A DNA stretch of 64,000 nt, taken from NCBI RefSeq assembly GCF_002277025.1, contig NZ_NIWD01000009.1, positions 242,841 to 306,840 on the forward strand, written 5' to 3'. Origin of the DNA: Sphingopyxis sp. GW247-27LB (lineage in GTDB: Bacteria > Pseudomonadota > Alphaproteobacteria > Sphingomonadales > Sphingomonadaceae). Positions 9,194-17,916 of the stretch are shown piece by piece; the first letter of the stretch is position 1, and each line of letters starts with the position of its first letter. The notes beneath the pieces are model-generated. The model was not told the origin of the DNA and made no database searches. It saw nothing but the letters and a program-made list of their open reading frames with translations. The position numbers and the translations under genes are program-made.

Positions 9194-9943
9194 ATGATCC
9201 GCTCGCTTACCCTCGCCCTCCTCCTTGCGACCGCCGCGCCCTCGCTCGCCGCCGAGCCCGCCGCCGCACCCGATTACAGCGCCGCGCTCGCCGATCCCGC
9301 GCGGCCCGCTGCCGACCGCGAACGCGACGCGGCGCGCAAGCCCGCCGAACTGCTCGCCTTCGCTGGGATCGCACCCGGCGAGGCGGTCGGCGATTATGTG
9401 ATGGGGGGCGGCTATGTCACCCGCCTCCTAGCCGCCGCGGTCGGGCCCGAGGGACATGTCTACGCCTTCCAGCCCGCCGAGTTCATCGCCTTCAAGAAGC
9501 AATATGGCGACGATCAGGCGGCGGTCGACGCCGCCTATGCCAATGTCGACGCGGTCGCGGGCCCCTTCGCCGCGCCGCCCTTTCCGGTGCCGCTCGACAC
9601 GATCATCACCGTGCAGAATTTCCACGACCTCTACCTCAAGCCCTTCCCCGAAGGCACCGGAGACAAGGCGAGCGCGGCGCTGTTCGCGGCGCTCAAGCCC
9701 GGCGGGACGCTGATCGTCGTCGATCACAGCGCCGCCGACGGCAGCGGCACGACATTGTCCGACAGCCTGCACCGCATCGACAAGGCGGCGGTCGTCGCGG
9801 CGCTCACCAAGGCGGGATTCGCGGTCGAGGCGGAAAGCGACCTCTATGCGCGGCCCGAAGATCCGCGTACGGCCAATGTCTTCGACCCTTCCATCCGCGG
9901 CAAGACCGACCAGTTCGCGCTGCGCTTCCGCAAACCCGAGTGA
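9194..9943 (+). CDS. Exported class I methyltransferase-like protein
   Basis: The ATG at 9194, preceded by AAAGGGAG, gives 249 residues beginning with a clear signal peptide (MIRSLTLALLLATAAPSLAA). The mature domain resembles class I SAM methyltransferases: the motif I region reads GDYVMGGGYVTRLLAAAVG, followed by GHVYAFQPAEF and by LKPGGTLIVVDHSA for motif III. The acidic residue that normally precedes the motif I glycines is not seen in its usual form. Proteins of this kind are widespread in sphingomonads and are annotated as class I SAM-dependent methyltransferases. A SAM-dependent reaction outside the cytoplasm is not obvious, so activity is doubtful. It is followed at 4 bases by the PhnA-like gene. 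Confidence 0.8.
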   Translation: MIRSLTLALLLATAAPSLAAEPAAAPDYSAALADPARPAADRERDAARKPAELLAFAGIAPGEAVGDYVMGGGYVTRLLAAAVGPEGHVYAFQPAEFIAFKKQYGDDQAAVDAAYANVDAVAGPFAAPPFPVPLDTIITVQNFHDLYLKPFPEGTGDKASAALFAALKPGGTLIVVDHSAADGSGTTLSDSLHRIDKAAVVAALTKAGFAVEAESDLYARPEDPRTANVFDPSIRGKTDQFALRFRKPE

Positions 9944-9947
9944 GACG

Positions 9948-10259
9948 ATGACCGGCAACGACGAAGATTATGTCTATGACGAGGCGAGCGGCGAATGGCT
10001 GTCCGCGAGCGAGGCCCGCGCGCGCGCCGAAGCCGCCGCGGCGGGGCCCGAGGTCCGCGACGCGGTGGGCAATCTGCTCGCCGACGGCGACTCGGTCGTG
10101 CTGGTCAAGGACTTGCAGGTGAAGGGCGCCGGGCAGACGCTGAAGGTCGGCACCGTGATCAAGTCGATCCGCCTGACCGGCGACGATCAGGAAATCGACT
10201 GCCGCCACGAAGGCATCAAGGGTCTGGTGCTGCGCGCCGAGTTCGTCCGCAAGCGCTAG
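9948..10259 (+). CDS. PhnA-like protein (alkylphosphonate utilisation family), no zinc ribbon
   Basis: The 103-residue product matches the C-terminal PhnA/YjdM domain: VRDAVGNLLADGDSVVLVKD, LQVKGAGQTLKVGTVIKSIR, then IDCRHEGIKGLVLRAEFVRK. The N-terminal Cys4 zinc ribbon of E. coli YjdM is absent; the N-terminus instead reads YVYDEASGEWLSA, with no cysteines. A role in phosphonate metabolism has not been established for the family, and no phn genes are nearby. The ATG at 9948 is chosen because it falls 4 bases after the methyltransferase stop; the longer upstream extension overlaps that gene. Confidence 0.82.
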   Translation: MTGNDEDYVYDEASGEWLSASEARARAEAAAAGPEVRDAVGNLLADGDSVVLVKDLQVKGAGQTLKVGTVIKSIRLTGDDQEIDCRHEGIKGLVLRAEFVRKR

Positions 10260-10277
10260 GCCTCAAGGGAGCGAGCA

Positions 10278-10607
10278 GTGCCTTACCTCTATCTCGCCAT
10301 CGCGATCGTCGCCGAGGTGATCGCGACATCCTTCCTGAAACAATCGGACGGCTTTCGGAACCTCGGCCCGTCGCTGGTCATGGCGGCGGGATACGCCATC
10401 GCCTTCTATTTCCTGTCGCTGGCGCTCCGCGACATCCCGACCGGCGTCGCCTATGCGATCTGGTCGGGGGTCGGCATCGTGCTGATCGCCACCGTCGCCT
10501 GGGTATTCCAGGGACAAAGGCTCGACGCGCCCGCGCTGTTTGGCATGGCGATGATCGTCGCGGGCGTCGCGATCCTGAACCTCTTTTCGAGGACCGCCGC
10601 CCACTGA
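10278..10607 (+). CDS. SMR family small multidrug efflux protein (EmrE/SugE-like)
   Basis: This 109-residue protein has four predicted transmembrane helices and the SMR hallmark glutamate in helix 1 (AIVAEVIATSFLK, Glu13, equivalent to EmrE Glu14). Other family features are AYAIWSGVGIVLIATVAWV in helix 3 and FGMAMIVAGVAILNLFS in helix 4. SMR proteins work as dimers exchanging protons for cationic drugs or guanidinium; the AYAIWSGVG sequence is nearer the EmrE type. The start is GTG 10278, with AAGGGAGCGAG just upstream. It probably shares a transcript with the two preceding genes. It ends 15 bases before the convergent glutaredoxin gene. Confidence 0.93.
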   Translation: MPYLYLAIAIVAEVIATSFLKQSDGFRNLGPSLVMAAGYAIAFYFLSLALRDIPTGVAYAIWSGVGIVLIATVAWVFQGQRLDAPALFGMAMIVAGVAILNLFSRTAAH

Positions 10608-10622
10608 TGCGTCAAAGCGAGC

Positions 10623-10955
10623 CTATTCGGCCCGCGTCGGGATGCCGTCCATCAGCGTATGCAGTTCGCCGGCGTCCCACATCTCCATCATGATATCGGA
10701 GCCGCCGACGAATTCGCCCTTCACATAGAGCTGGGGGATCGTCGGCCAGTCGGAAAATTCCTTGATCCCCTGGCGGATCTCCATGTCCTGCAGGACGTCG
10801 ACGGTATCATATTCGACGCCGAGCCGGTCGAGCATCGCGATCGCGCGCGAGGAAAAGCCGCACTGGGGAAAGAGCGGCGTACCCTTCATGAAGAGCAGCA
10901 CCGGATGGTCGCCAACCAGCTTGGCGATGCGGTCGTGGGTGGCGGGGTCGGTCAT
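10623..10955 (-). CDS. grxD: Monothiol glutaredoxin, Grx4 family
   Basis: The 110-residue product is a CGFS-type glutaredoxin, which binds and delivers [2Fe-2S] clusters. The sequence shows VLLFMKGTPLFPQCGFSSRA, with the active Cys32 in CGFS, then WPTIPQLYVKGEFVGGSDI, the conserved TIPQ cis-Pro region and the GGSD glutathione site. The length is typical. The ATG at 10955 (MTDPATHDR) is preferred to an in-frame upstream start that would add a basic extension. A BolA gene lies 53 bases upstream on the same strand. Grx4 and BolA form a conserved iron-sensing or cluster-trafficking pair, so co-expression makes sense. Confidence 0.95.
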   Translation of the reverse strand: MTDPATHDRIAKLVGDHPVLLFMKGTPLFPQCGFSSRAIAMLDRLGVEYDTVDVLQDMEIRQGIKEFSDWPTIPQLYVKGEFVGGSDIMMEMWDAGELHTLMDGIPTRAE

Positions 10956-11008
10956 TTGTCGGTCTCCGGTCGGGCGCCGCAATCCGGCGCCGCAAAAGCA
11001 TGGGGTTC

Positions 11009-11236
11009 CTATGAAGGAACGCCGGTCGTCAATTGCAAGGCATGAAGTTCGCCGCCCATGCGTCCCCCCAGCGCGGCATAGACCGCCTTGTGCTGCGCGA
11101 CGCGGGTCATGCCGCGAAAGGCGGCGCTGACGACGTGCGCGGCATAATGGTCGCCGTCGCCCGCAAGATCGGTGATCGTCACCTCGGCATCGGGAAAGGC
11201 GGCGGCGATCATCGCTCGCAGATCCTCTTCGCGCAT
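11009..11236 (-). CDS. bolA: BolA family protein
   Basis: A 75-residue BolA/IbaG-like protein beginning at ATG 11236 (MREEDLRAMIAAAFPDAEV); a GTG two codons earlier is possible. The family core is present: DLAGDGDHYAAHVVSAAFRG, then QHKAVYAALGGRMGGELHAL, with the conserved His of the invariant region and the C-terminal histidine. BolA proteins partner with CGFS glutaredoxins to hold a bridging [2Fe-2S] cluster, and the neighbouring grxD supports this. It lies between the zeta-subunit gene upstream and grxD downstream, all on the minus strand. Confidence 0.94.
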   Translation of the reverse strand: MREEDLRAMIAAAFPDAEVTITDLAGDGDHYAAHVVSAAFRGMTRVAQHKAVYAALGGRMGGELHALQLTTGVPS

Positions 11237-11254
11237 CGCCACAGGTGCACTCCC

Positions 11255-11581
11255 TCAGTTCTGGTCGTCGATGAACTGGCGGCGCGCCTCGGCGGTCTTT
11301 TCATTGAGCGCGGCGCGGATTTCGGCATCGCTGATCTCGACGTTGGCGGCGGTCAGGTCGCCCGCGAGCTTGCGGATCACATCCTCGTCACCGGCTTCCT
11401 CGAAATCGGCCTGCACCACCGCCTTCGCATAGGCGTCGGTTTCCTCGGGCGTCAGGCCCATGCGTTCGGCCGCCCATTCGCCGAGCAGCCGGTTGCGCCG
11501 CGCGGTGATGCGGAACAGCACGTCCTGGTCGCGGGCGAATTTCGCCTCCTGGGCCCGGCCGCGGTCGTCGAATGCGCTCAT
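11255..11581 (-). CDS. DUF1476 protein, F1-ATPase zeta (inhibitor) subunit
   Basis: The 108-residue helical protein starts at ATG 11581 with MSAFDDRGRAQEAKFARDQ, the characteristic start of DUF1476. The family includes the zeta subunit that inhibits ATP hydrolysis by F1FO-ATPase in Paracoccus. The next segment, RITARRNRLLGEWAAERMG, is also strongly conserved, and no signal or membrane helix is present. The inhibitory region in Paracoccus is the N-terminal stretch, which is well preserved here. Whether the protein inhibits the ATPase in this organism is inference. It precedes bolA and grxD on the same strand. Confidence 0.9.
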   Translation of the reverse strand: MSAFDDRGRAQEAKFARDQDVLFRITARRNRLLGEWAAERMGLTPEETDAYAKAVVQADFEEAGDEDVIRKLAGDLTAANVEISDAEIRAALNEKTAEARRQFIDDQN

Positions 11582-11796
11582 CTCGTCCTCATCTGGTGAA
11601 AATCCGTTCCTGTTGCAGATAGGTCGCGTCCCCCCGCGGCGCAAGCCGCCTGTGCGGCAGATCACTTCCCTTTTGCGAACAAGGGGCTTAAGGTCGGGGC
11701 AACGGGATGGGTCGTACCGCAGCACTATAAAAGACTGCGCCTTGCCGCCAAGCTGCCGCAGGGTGCGATTGCGTATGGCTTTGGGGGATTGCGACG

Positions 11797-14700
11797 ATGA
11801 CCGTTCGACAGGGCTTTCCTATGATTCTGGCCGCGCTCGCGCTGGGCGCGGGCAGCGCCGCGCAGGCGCAGGGCGACGACCCGACGCTGCGCGACAGCTT
11901 CGCGATCGGCAGCCAGGGCGGCTCGCTGTGCGAGGTTCAGGCGACCGTCCGCGACAGCGTGATCGAGGGGATGTTCGACCGCGCCTGGATGATCCTGTGC
12001 CGCGACGCGAGCCAGCCGGTCGGCTATGTCCGCATGCTGCGCGCGACCCCCGCCGAAGCCAAGGCGCGCGTCGAGCGCGGCCGTGCCGGCACGATCGATT
12101 GCGATGCCGCCGGCGCCTGCACCGTCAAGGGCAGCGACGTCGCCTGGCGCACCCGGATCGAGGCCGATGGCGACACCAGCTATGCCGCAGAGGGCTTCGC
12201 GGCTTATGGCGATGCGCTCGACCTCGCGCTCGAATCGATCCGCCGCCATGCGGTGGCACCCGGCGTGATCAAGGTCGCGACCACCTCCGTCGGCGGCGAT
12301 GACGGCTTCGCGCGCACGCTCGCCGGCACCATCGACGTCGACAAGGCGCTCGCCGAGGGATATCGGCGCAACCATAGCGGCGATTATGCCGACGCCGCCG
12401 AATTCTTCGAGGCGCTGTCGCGCCGCGCGCCGGGCGAGCAGCAAACCGCCGGGATCGACCCGACCGAGTTCACCCTCAACCGCGCGCTCCAGAAATCGAA
12501 TCTCGGCGAATTCGCCGAAGCCGATCGGCTGTTCGCCGAGGTCGAGGCGATCCCGACCGGCGACCCGGTGCAGCAGCGCCTGCGCCGCAATTTCCGCGCG
12601 ATCCATGCGCTCAACCAGCGCGATTACGATGGCGCGGCGGCGATCCTGCAAACGCCGATCCCGCCGCTGACCAGCGCGGTGACGGTCGAGGGCGACGCGG
12701 TGACGCTGACCCCCGAGATCGTCGCCGGGGTCAACGGCGGCAGTTCGGCGCGCGCGATCCAGCAAACATCGGATCGCGAACGGCTGACCCCCGCCGAGCG
12801 CGCGACGATCATCGACGCGCAGGCGACGCACCTGCTCGGCACCGTCGAACGCTTGCGCGGCAATGCCCGGGCGGCGAAAGCGGCGCAGCTCAAGGGGCTC
12901 GCCGACGCGATGGCGGTGCGCGAGGGGCGCGTGACCTCGATCGTCCGGCTACGCTCGCAGATGCTCGGCGAACTGGCGCTGTCCGAAGAGGCGCTCGGCG
13001 ACAAGGGAGCCGCCGACGCGCGCTTTCGCGAATCGGTCGACGCGCTCGCGGTCGAATATCCCGAAACCAACGCGCTCGCGTCGGCACGCGCGCGCTATGC
13101 GGCCTTTCTGTCGCGGCAAGGGCAGGACGAGCAGGCGCTGGGCATCTATCGCGAGGTGGTGACCGCGCTCGCGAGCTCGCAGCGGTCGACGACCGGCATG
13201 GCGAACATGATGGCGCCTTATTACCGGCTGCTCGCGGCGCGCGCGGCCACCGATCCCTCGGCGATCGGCGACTTCTTCGTCGCCAGCCAGCTCCAGATCC
13301 GGCCCGGCGTCGCCGACACGCAAGCGGTGCTCGCGCGCGAGCTGTCGGGCGGCAATGGCGAGGGCGCGCGGCTGTTCCGCCAGGCGACGAATCTCAATCG
13401 CGACATCGAGCGCGCACGGATCGAGGATGCGCGGCTCGCGCAGCTCCCCGCCACGCCCGAAATCGGTGCGATGCGCGCCGACCTCAAGACGCGGCTCGAC
13501 AATCTCGGCTTCCAGCAGGCGGAAACGATCGCGCAGCTTTCGGCCTTTCCGCAATATCGCGTCGTGGAACCGGGCAAGCTCGACCTCGCCGAGCTCCAGC
13601 AGGTGCTCCGCGGCGACGAAGCCTATCTGAAGATGCTCGTCGTCGGCGACGCCGTCTATGCGATGCTGATCGGGCACGACGATGCCAAGCTGTGGCGTGC
13701 CGACATCGGCGCGGCGGGGCTGGAGAATGCGGTCGACGCCATCCGCTCGACCATCTCGATCGTCGAGAATGGCCGGCGCGTCACCTACCCCTTCGACGCC
13801 GCGACCGCGCGCAAGCTCTATACGCAATTGTTCGGCCCCGTCGCCGACCGCCTGCCGGGGATCGCGCATCTGATCTTCGAACCCGACGGCGCGATGCTGC
13901 GGCTGCCGATCACTCTGCTCGTCACGTCCGACCAGGGGCTTGCCGATTACGAGCAGCGGCTGCTCGATGCCAACGCCGACCCGTTCGACATGCGCCAGAT
14001 CGCATGGCTGGGGCGGACGGTGCGGCCGAGCACCTCGGTCTCCGCGCTCGCCTTCCGCAATGCGCGGCAGACCGCGCCGTCGCACGCCGCCAACGAATAT
14101 TTCGGGCTCGGGCAGAACCAGCCGGTCACCGGCGCGCTGCCCTCGACGGGAACGCGCGGCGGCGAGATGTCGGCGGTCGACGGCGACTGCCAGTGGGATA
14201 TTTCGCAGTGGAGCCGCCCGATCTCGGCCGACGAGTTGGTCACCGCGCGGAACGCGATGGGCCGCGACGCCGCGACGCTGCTGACCGGCAGCGCCTTCAC
14301 CGACACGGCGGTCAAGACCCGCGCCGATCTCGACCAATATCGCATCATCCATTTCGCGACGCATGGTCTGGTCACCGCGCCGCGGGCCTCGTGCCCGGCG
14401 CGCCCGGTGCTCGTCACCTCGTTCGGCGACGGCGATTCGGACGGATTGCTCAGCTTCCAGGAAATCTACGACCTCAAGCTCGACGCCGACCTCGTCATCC
14501 TGTCGGCGTGCGACACCGCGGGCGCGGCATCGGTCGCCGCGACGCGCGAGGCGGGGGTGGCGAGCGGCGGCGGCAACGCGCTCGACGGGCTGGTCCGCGC
14601 CTTCATCGGTGCCGGCGGCCGCTCGGTGATCGCGAGCCACTGGCCCGCGCCCGACGATTTCGACGCGACCAAGCGGCTGATCGGCGGGCTGTTCGCGGCG

Positions 14701-14892
14701 CCGAAGGGAGAAAGCGTCGCCGACGCGCTGTGGGCGACGCAGACGAAGCTGATGGACGACAAGCAAACCTCGCATCCCTATTATTGGGCGGGCTTCGCGA
14801 TCATTGGCGACGGCGGGCAGGCGCTGCTGCAGGCTCCGGCGACGACCGCAGCCGCGCCGCAGGCCGGGGAGGCCGCCGGGCACGCCGGCTGA
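11797..14892 (+). CDS. Exported TPR protein with C-terminal CHAT (caspase-like) protease domain
   Basis: A 1031-residue protein with a signal peptide (MILAALALGAGSAAQA, reached after a short basic stretch). The middle region, about 190-500, is helical and TPR-like, with blocks such as NHSGDYADAAEFFEALSRR and YAAFLSRQGQDEQALGIYRE. The C-terminal third is a CHAT domain: His856 in IIHFATHGL and Cys905 in LVILSACDTAGA form the expected clan CD dyad, followed by GGRSVIASHWPAPDD and YYWAGFAIIGD. CHAT proteases cleave specific partners. Here the protein is apparently exported and is the first gene of a two-partner secretion operon, so processing of TpsA or an envelope partner is a reasonable but untested idea. 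The cyclase gene follows after 3 bases. Confidence 0.9.
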   Translation: MTVRQGFPMILAALALGAGSAAQAQGDDPTLRDSFAIGSQGGSLCEVQATVRDSVIEGMFDRAWMILCRDASQPVGYVRMLRATPAEAKARVERGRAGTIDCDAAGACTVKGSDVAWRTRIEADGDTSYAAEGFAAYGDALDLALESIRRHAVAPGVIKVATTSVGGDDGFARTLAGTIDVDKALAEGYRRNHSGDYADAAEFFEALSRRAPGEQQTAGIDPTEFTLNRALQKSNLGEFAEADRLFAEVEAIPTGDPVQQRLRRNFRAIHALNQRDYDGAAAILQTPIPPLTSAVTVEGDAVTLTPEIVAGVNGGSSARAIQQTSDRERLTPAERATIIDAQATHLLGTVERLRGNARAAKAAQLKGLADAMAVREGRVTSIVRLRSQMLGELALSEEALGDKGAADARFRESVDALAVEYPETNALASARARYAAFLSRQGQDEQALGIYREVVTALASSQRSTTGMANMMAPYYRLLAARAATDPSAIGDFFVASQLQIRPGVADTQAVLARELSGGNGEGARLFRQATNLNRDIERARIEDARLAQLPATPEIGAMRADLKTRLDNLGFQQAETIAQLSAFPQYRVVEPGKLDLAELQQVLRGDEAYLKMLVVGDAVYAMLIGHDDAKLWRADIGAAGLENAVDAIRSTISIVENGRRVTYPFDAATARKLYTQLFGPVADRLPGIAHLIFEPDGAMLRLPITLLVTSDQGLADYEQRLLDANADPFDMRQIAWLGRTVRPSTSVSALAFRNARQTAPSHAANEYFGLGQNQPVTGALPSTGTRGGEMSAVDGDCQWDISQWSRPISADELVTARNAMGRDAATLLTGSAFTDTAVKTRADLDQYRIIHFATHGLVTAPRASCPARPVLVTSFGDGDSDGLLSFQEIYDLKLDADLVILSACDTAGAASVAATREAGVASGGGNALDGLVRAFIGAGGRSVIASHWPAPDDFDATKRLIGGLFAAPKGESVADALWATQTKLMDDKQTSHPYYWAGFAIIGDGGQALLQAPATTAAAPQAGEAAGHAG

Positions 14893-14895
14893 ACG

Positions 14896-16983
14896 ATGGC
14901 GCGGGGGGAGGACATGGTGACCGCGCCCGATCCGGCGGCGCCGGCGGATCGTCCCGCGGCGGTTCCGCTCGGCAAGCGCATCCGGCGGCTGGCGACCCAG
15001 CTCGGCCCGTCGCGCCTTGCAGCGACGATCCTGTTCCTTTGCCTCGCGGTGCTGATCGCACGGCTAGGCTGGCAATTGCCGCTCGCGCGCGACGCCGAAC
15101 GCGCGCTCTACGACGCGCGCGCGACCGCGATGGCGCCGCATGTCGGGCAGGACAAGCGGATCGTCATGATCACCTATAATGACGAAACCCTGTTCAACAC
15201 CGGCATCCGCTCGCCGCTCGACCGGACGCTTCTCGCCCGCGCGCTCGCCAATATCGACCAGATGGGCGCGAAGGCGATCGGCATCGACATCGGCTTCGAT
15301 TCGCCGCGCCCCGACGATGCGCTCCTGCAGGCGCAGCTCCGCGCGATGCGGACGCCGACCTGGCTCGCCTATGTCGAACAGGCGAGCAATCCCGACACGA
15401 TCTTCTATGAACAGCAGAAATTCCTGCAGTCCTTCATCGCCGACGTGACGACTGCGAAGACCCGGCCGACGAGCGTCCTGTTCCACACCGACGACGACGG
15501 CGTGATCCGCAACTGGCCCGCCCGGCCCGCGGGACTGCCGCCGCTGATGGCCAATGCGCTGGCGCCGGTCGACCCGGCGCATGCCGATTATCGCGGCGCC
15601 ATCCGCTTCCTCCTTCCCGCGCGCGCGGATGCGGGACAAGAGGAGCCCGTGTTCGCCAACATCCCGATCGACGCTTTCGCGCTGCCGATGGACGCCGACA
15701 TGCGCGCCGGCTTCGCCGACCTGATCAAGGGGCGCTATGTGCTGATCGGCGGCGATATCATCGACGTCGACCGGTTCAACACCCCGCTCAGCCGCTTTCC
15801 CGACGCTGTCACCGGGCGCAACGAAACCATGATCGGGCTCGAGGTCCACGCGCATATGCTGGCGCAGCAGCTCGACCGGGCCTGGTTCGACCCGATCCCC
15901 GGCCCGGCGCTGTGGGTGCTCGCGGTCCTCGTCGTCGCGGCTGGCTCGCTCACCAGCCTCATCGACCTGCGTGCGCGCTGGGTCGCGCTCGCCTTCCTCG
16001 GCCAGATGGCCTTTTTCGTCGCTTTTCCTTTCTGGATGCAGGGTCGCGGGGTCGACACCACGACGCTTCCCGCCTTCGGCTGGGCGGTCGGCTGGCTGTT
16101 CGGCTATGCCGCCGTGGGCACCGCGGCGCGGACGATCGGATCGCGCCAGCGCGCCTTCGCGCAATCGGCACTCGGCAAATATCTGCCCGCCGACGTGGCA
16201 GCGCAGATCATGCGCGATCCCGACCAGCTGTCGCTGCACGGCGAACGGCGCAACATCTATTGCGTCTTCACCGACCTCGAAGGCTTCACCAAATTGAGCC
16301 ACGCCGTCACCCCCGAAACGGTGGCGCGGCTGCTCAACGAATATCTCGACCGCCTGTCGGACATCGTGCTCGACCATGGCGGAACGATCGACAAGTTCGT
16401 CGGCGACGCCATCGTCGCCTTCTGGGGCGCGCCGATCAGCCGGCCCGACGACGGGGAACGGGCGGCGGCGGCGGCGGTCGCCATGTACCAGGCGGGCGAG
16501 GCTTTTCGCGTCGACATGGCCGAAGGCGTCCCGCCGCTCGGCATGACGCGCGTCGGACTGCATGTCGGCGACGCGATCGTCGGCAATTTCGGCGGCGAGG
16601 GCCGCATCCAGTATACCGCGCTTGGCGACAGCATGAACACCGCCTCGCGCCTCGAATCAGCGAACAAGAGCCTGAATACCGGCGTGCTGATCTCGGCCGA
16701 GGCCGCCGAGCACGCCGGGCGCGACGATCTGGTGCCGATGGGCCGCGTCACGTTGCGCGGGCGCGCGCGGCCCGTCGACGTCTTCACCCCACGCCCCGAC
16801 CTGACGGGCGAACAGCGCGCGCGCATCGCGGCGATGGTCGCCGCGCACGAGGCGGGAGAAAAAAGCGCTTATGTGACCGGCGCCACAGCGGCGCAGACCG
16901 AATATGCGCAGGATGCCGCCATCATGTTTCTGGTAAAACGCCTGAACGAGACCGAAAGAGGAGAAAGCTATGTTCTGTCCTGA
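14896..16983 (+). CDS. CHASE2-domain class III adenylate cyclase
   Basis: The 695-residue membrane protein has an N-terminal helix (about 43-60), an extracytoplasmic CHASE2 sensor (about 65-330), three further helices (about 335-420) and a cytoplasmic class III cyclase domain (about 450-620). Catalytic residues are intact: metal-binding Asp460 (FTDLEGFT) and Asp504 (KFVGDAIVAFWGAP), purine-selecting Lys500 and Thr574, and Asn581 with Arg585 (SMNTASR). The Lys/Thr pair indicates ATP and the class IIIb type. CHASE2 ligands are unknown. The gene is the second of the operon; its last 14 bases overlap the FecR-like gene. It probably couples an envelope signal to cAMP synthesis. Confidence 0.93.
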   Translation: MARGEDMVTAPDPAAPADRPAAVPLGKRIRRLATQLGPSRLAATILFLCLAVLIARLGWQLPLARDAERALYDARATAMAPHVGQDKRIVMITYNDETLFNTGIRSPLDRTLLARALANIDQMGAKAIGIDIGFDSPRPDDALLQAQLRAMRTPTWLAYVEQASNPDTIFYEQQKFLQSFIADVTTAKTRPTSVLFHTDDDGVIRNWPARPAGLPPLMANALAPVDPAHADYRGAIRFLLPARADAGQEEPVFANIPIDAFALPMDADMRAGFADLIKGRYVLIGGDIIDVDRFNTPLSRFPDAVTGRNETMIGLEVHAHMLAQQLDRAWFDPIPGPALWVLAVLVVAAGSLTSLIDLRARWVALAFLGQMAFFVAFPFWMQGRGVDTTTLPAFGWAVGWLFGYAAVGTAARTIGSRQRAFAQSALGKYLPADVAAQIMRDPDQLSLHGERRNIYCVFTDLEGFTKLSHAVTPETVARLLNEYLDRLSDIVLDHGGTIDKFVGDAIVAFWGAPISRPDDGERAAAAAVAMYQAGEAFRVDMAEGVPPLGMTRVGLHVGDAIVGNFGGEGRIQYTALGDSMNTASRLESANKSLNTGVLISAEAAEHAGRDDLVPMGRVTLRGRARPVDVFTPRPDLTGEQRARIAAMVAAHEAGEKSAYVTGATAAQTEYAQDAAIMFLVKRLNETERGESYVLS

Positions 16984-17737
16984 CGCCCGGATGCGCCGCC
17001 TGGGGCTGGCCGCCGCGGCCGCCGCGATGACGGTCGCCGTCGCCGGAACCGCTGCCGCCCAGTCGATGGTCGTCCGTTCGACCGGTCCTTCGGCGAGCAA
17101 ATATCCGACCGGCACCAAACTCAAGGCCAGCGACAAGGTCACGCTCGTCGCCGGCGACCGTGTCGTCCTGATCCAGGGCGGCAAGACGCGCACGCTTTCG
17201 GGGCCCGGCAGCTACAGCGCCGGCGGCACCGTCCAGGCGAGCCAGACGACGGGCTCGACGGTCGCGCGCATGCTCGCCTCGGGTCCGCAGGGCCGTGCGC
17301 GCGGCGGTTTCACTCGCGGCGACCCCGGCGGGCCGCCGCCCGCCGACATCCATGCGCCGAATCTGTGGCTGGTCGATTATCGCGAGAGCGGCACGTTCTG
17401 CGTCGCCGACCCGGCGACGCTGATGCTCTGGCGCCCGCATATGGAGAGCGACGAGTTGCTCAAGATCGAGCAGGGCGACCGGAACGAAACCGTCGCCTTC
17501 GTTTCGGGGGCCAATTACCGCAAATGGCCGACCGCGACGATGCCGGTGCAATATGGCGTCGACTACCGGCTGTCGGGCGCGGGGCTGACCGCCCCCGTCT
17601 CGATCCGTTTCGCGCCGCTCGACGCGATGCCCGAAGGCGCCGACGGCGCCGCGGCCATGCTGGTCGCCAAGGGCTGCACGCCGCAGCTCGATCGGCTCGT
17701 CGACGCGATGGCGGGGTCGGAAACGGCGGGAGGCTGA
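16970..17737 (+). CDS. Small exported FecR-like protein of the TPS operon
   Basis: A 255-residue protein with a signal peptide (MRRLGLAAAAAAMTVAVAGT, cleaved near AAAQSM). The following domain, about 32-75, contains YPTGTKLKASDKVTLVAGDR and then KTRTLSGPGSYSAGG, the GTxL...L.aGDrv.l...g.t..l.GPG pattern of FecR-like domains. The C-terminal half (WLVDYRESGTFCVADPATLM, with a second Cys near the end in LVAKGCTPQ) may carry a disulfide. I do not recognise a named family. Its start overlaps the cyclase gene by 14 bases, and it precedes the TpsB gene. A role as periplasmic partner of the CHASE2 or CHAT protein is inference. Confidence 0.75.
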   Translation: MFCPDARMRRLGLAAAAAAMTVAVAGTAAAQSMVVRSTGPSASKYPTGTKLKASDKVTLVAGDRVVLIQGGKTRTLSGPGSYSAGGTVQASQTTGSTVARMLASGPQGRARGGFTRGDPGGPPPADIHAPNLWLVDYRESGTFCVADPATLMLWRPHMESDELLKIEQGDRNETVAFVSGANYRKWPTATMPVQYGVDYRLSGAGLTAPVSIRFAPLDAMPEGADGAAAMLVAKGCTPQLDRLVDAMAGSETAGG

Positions 17738-17916
17738 CGCGGTCGGGTTGTCGTTGAATCGGCCCGATCCATCTGATAATAGGAAAAGAACGCCGCCGGT
17801 CGAGCGGCCCCTCCTTTCCTTGGGTCGAAAACTTCCTGCTGCCGGCATTCCGGCGGTATCGGATGAATTTGGCGCAAGGTCGCAACGACGACCTTGCCGA
17901 CACGCAAGGGGTGGAC

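Noticed and set aside
11670-11730. A promoter-like TTGCGA...TATAAA arrangement upstream of the CHAT gene
   Set aside because: The spacing between the two boxes is far from 17 bases, and sphingomonad promoters cannot be read reliably from such matches.
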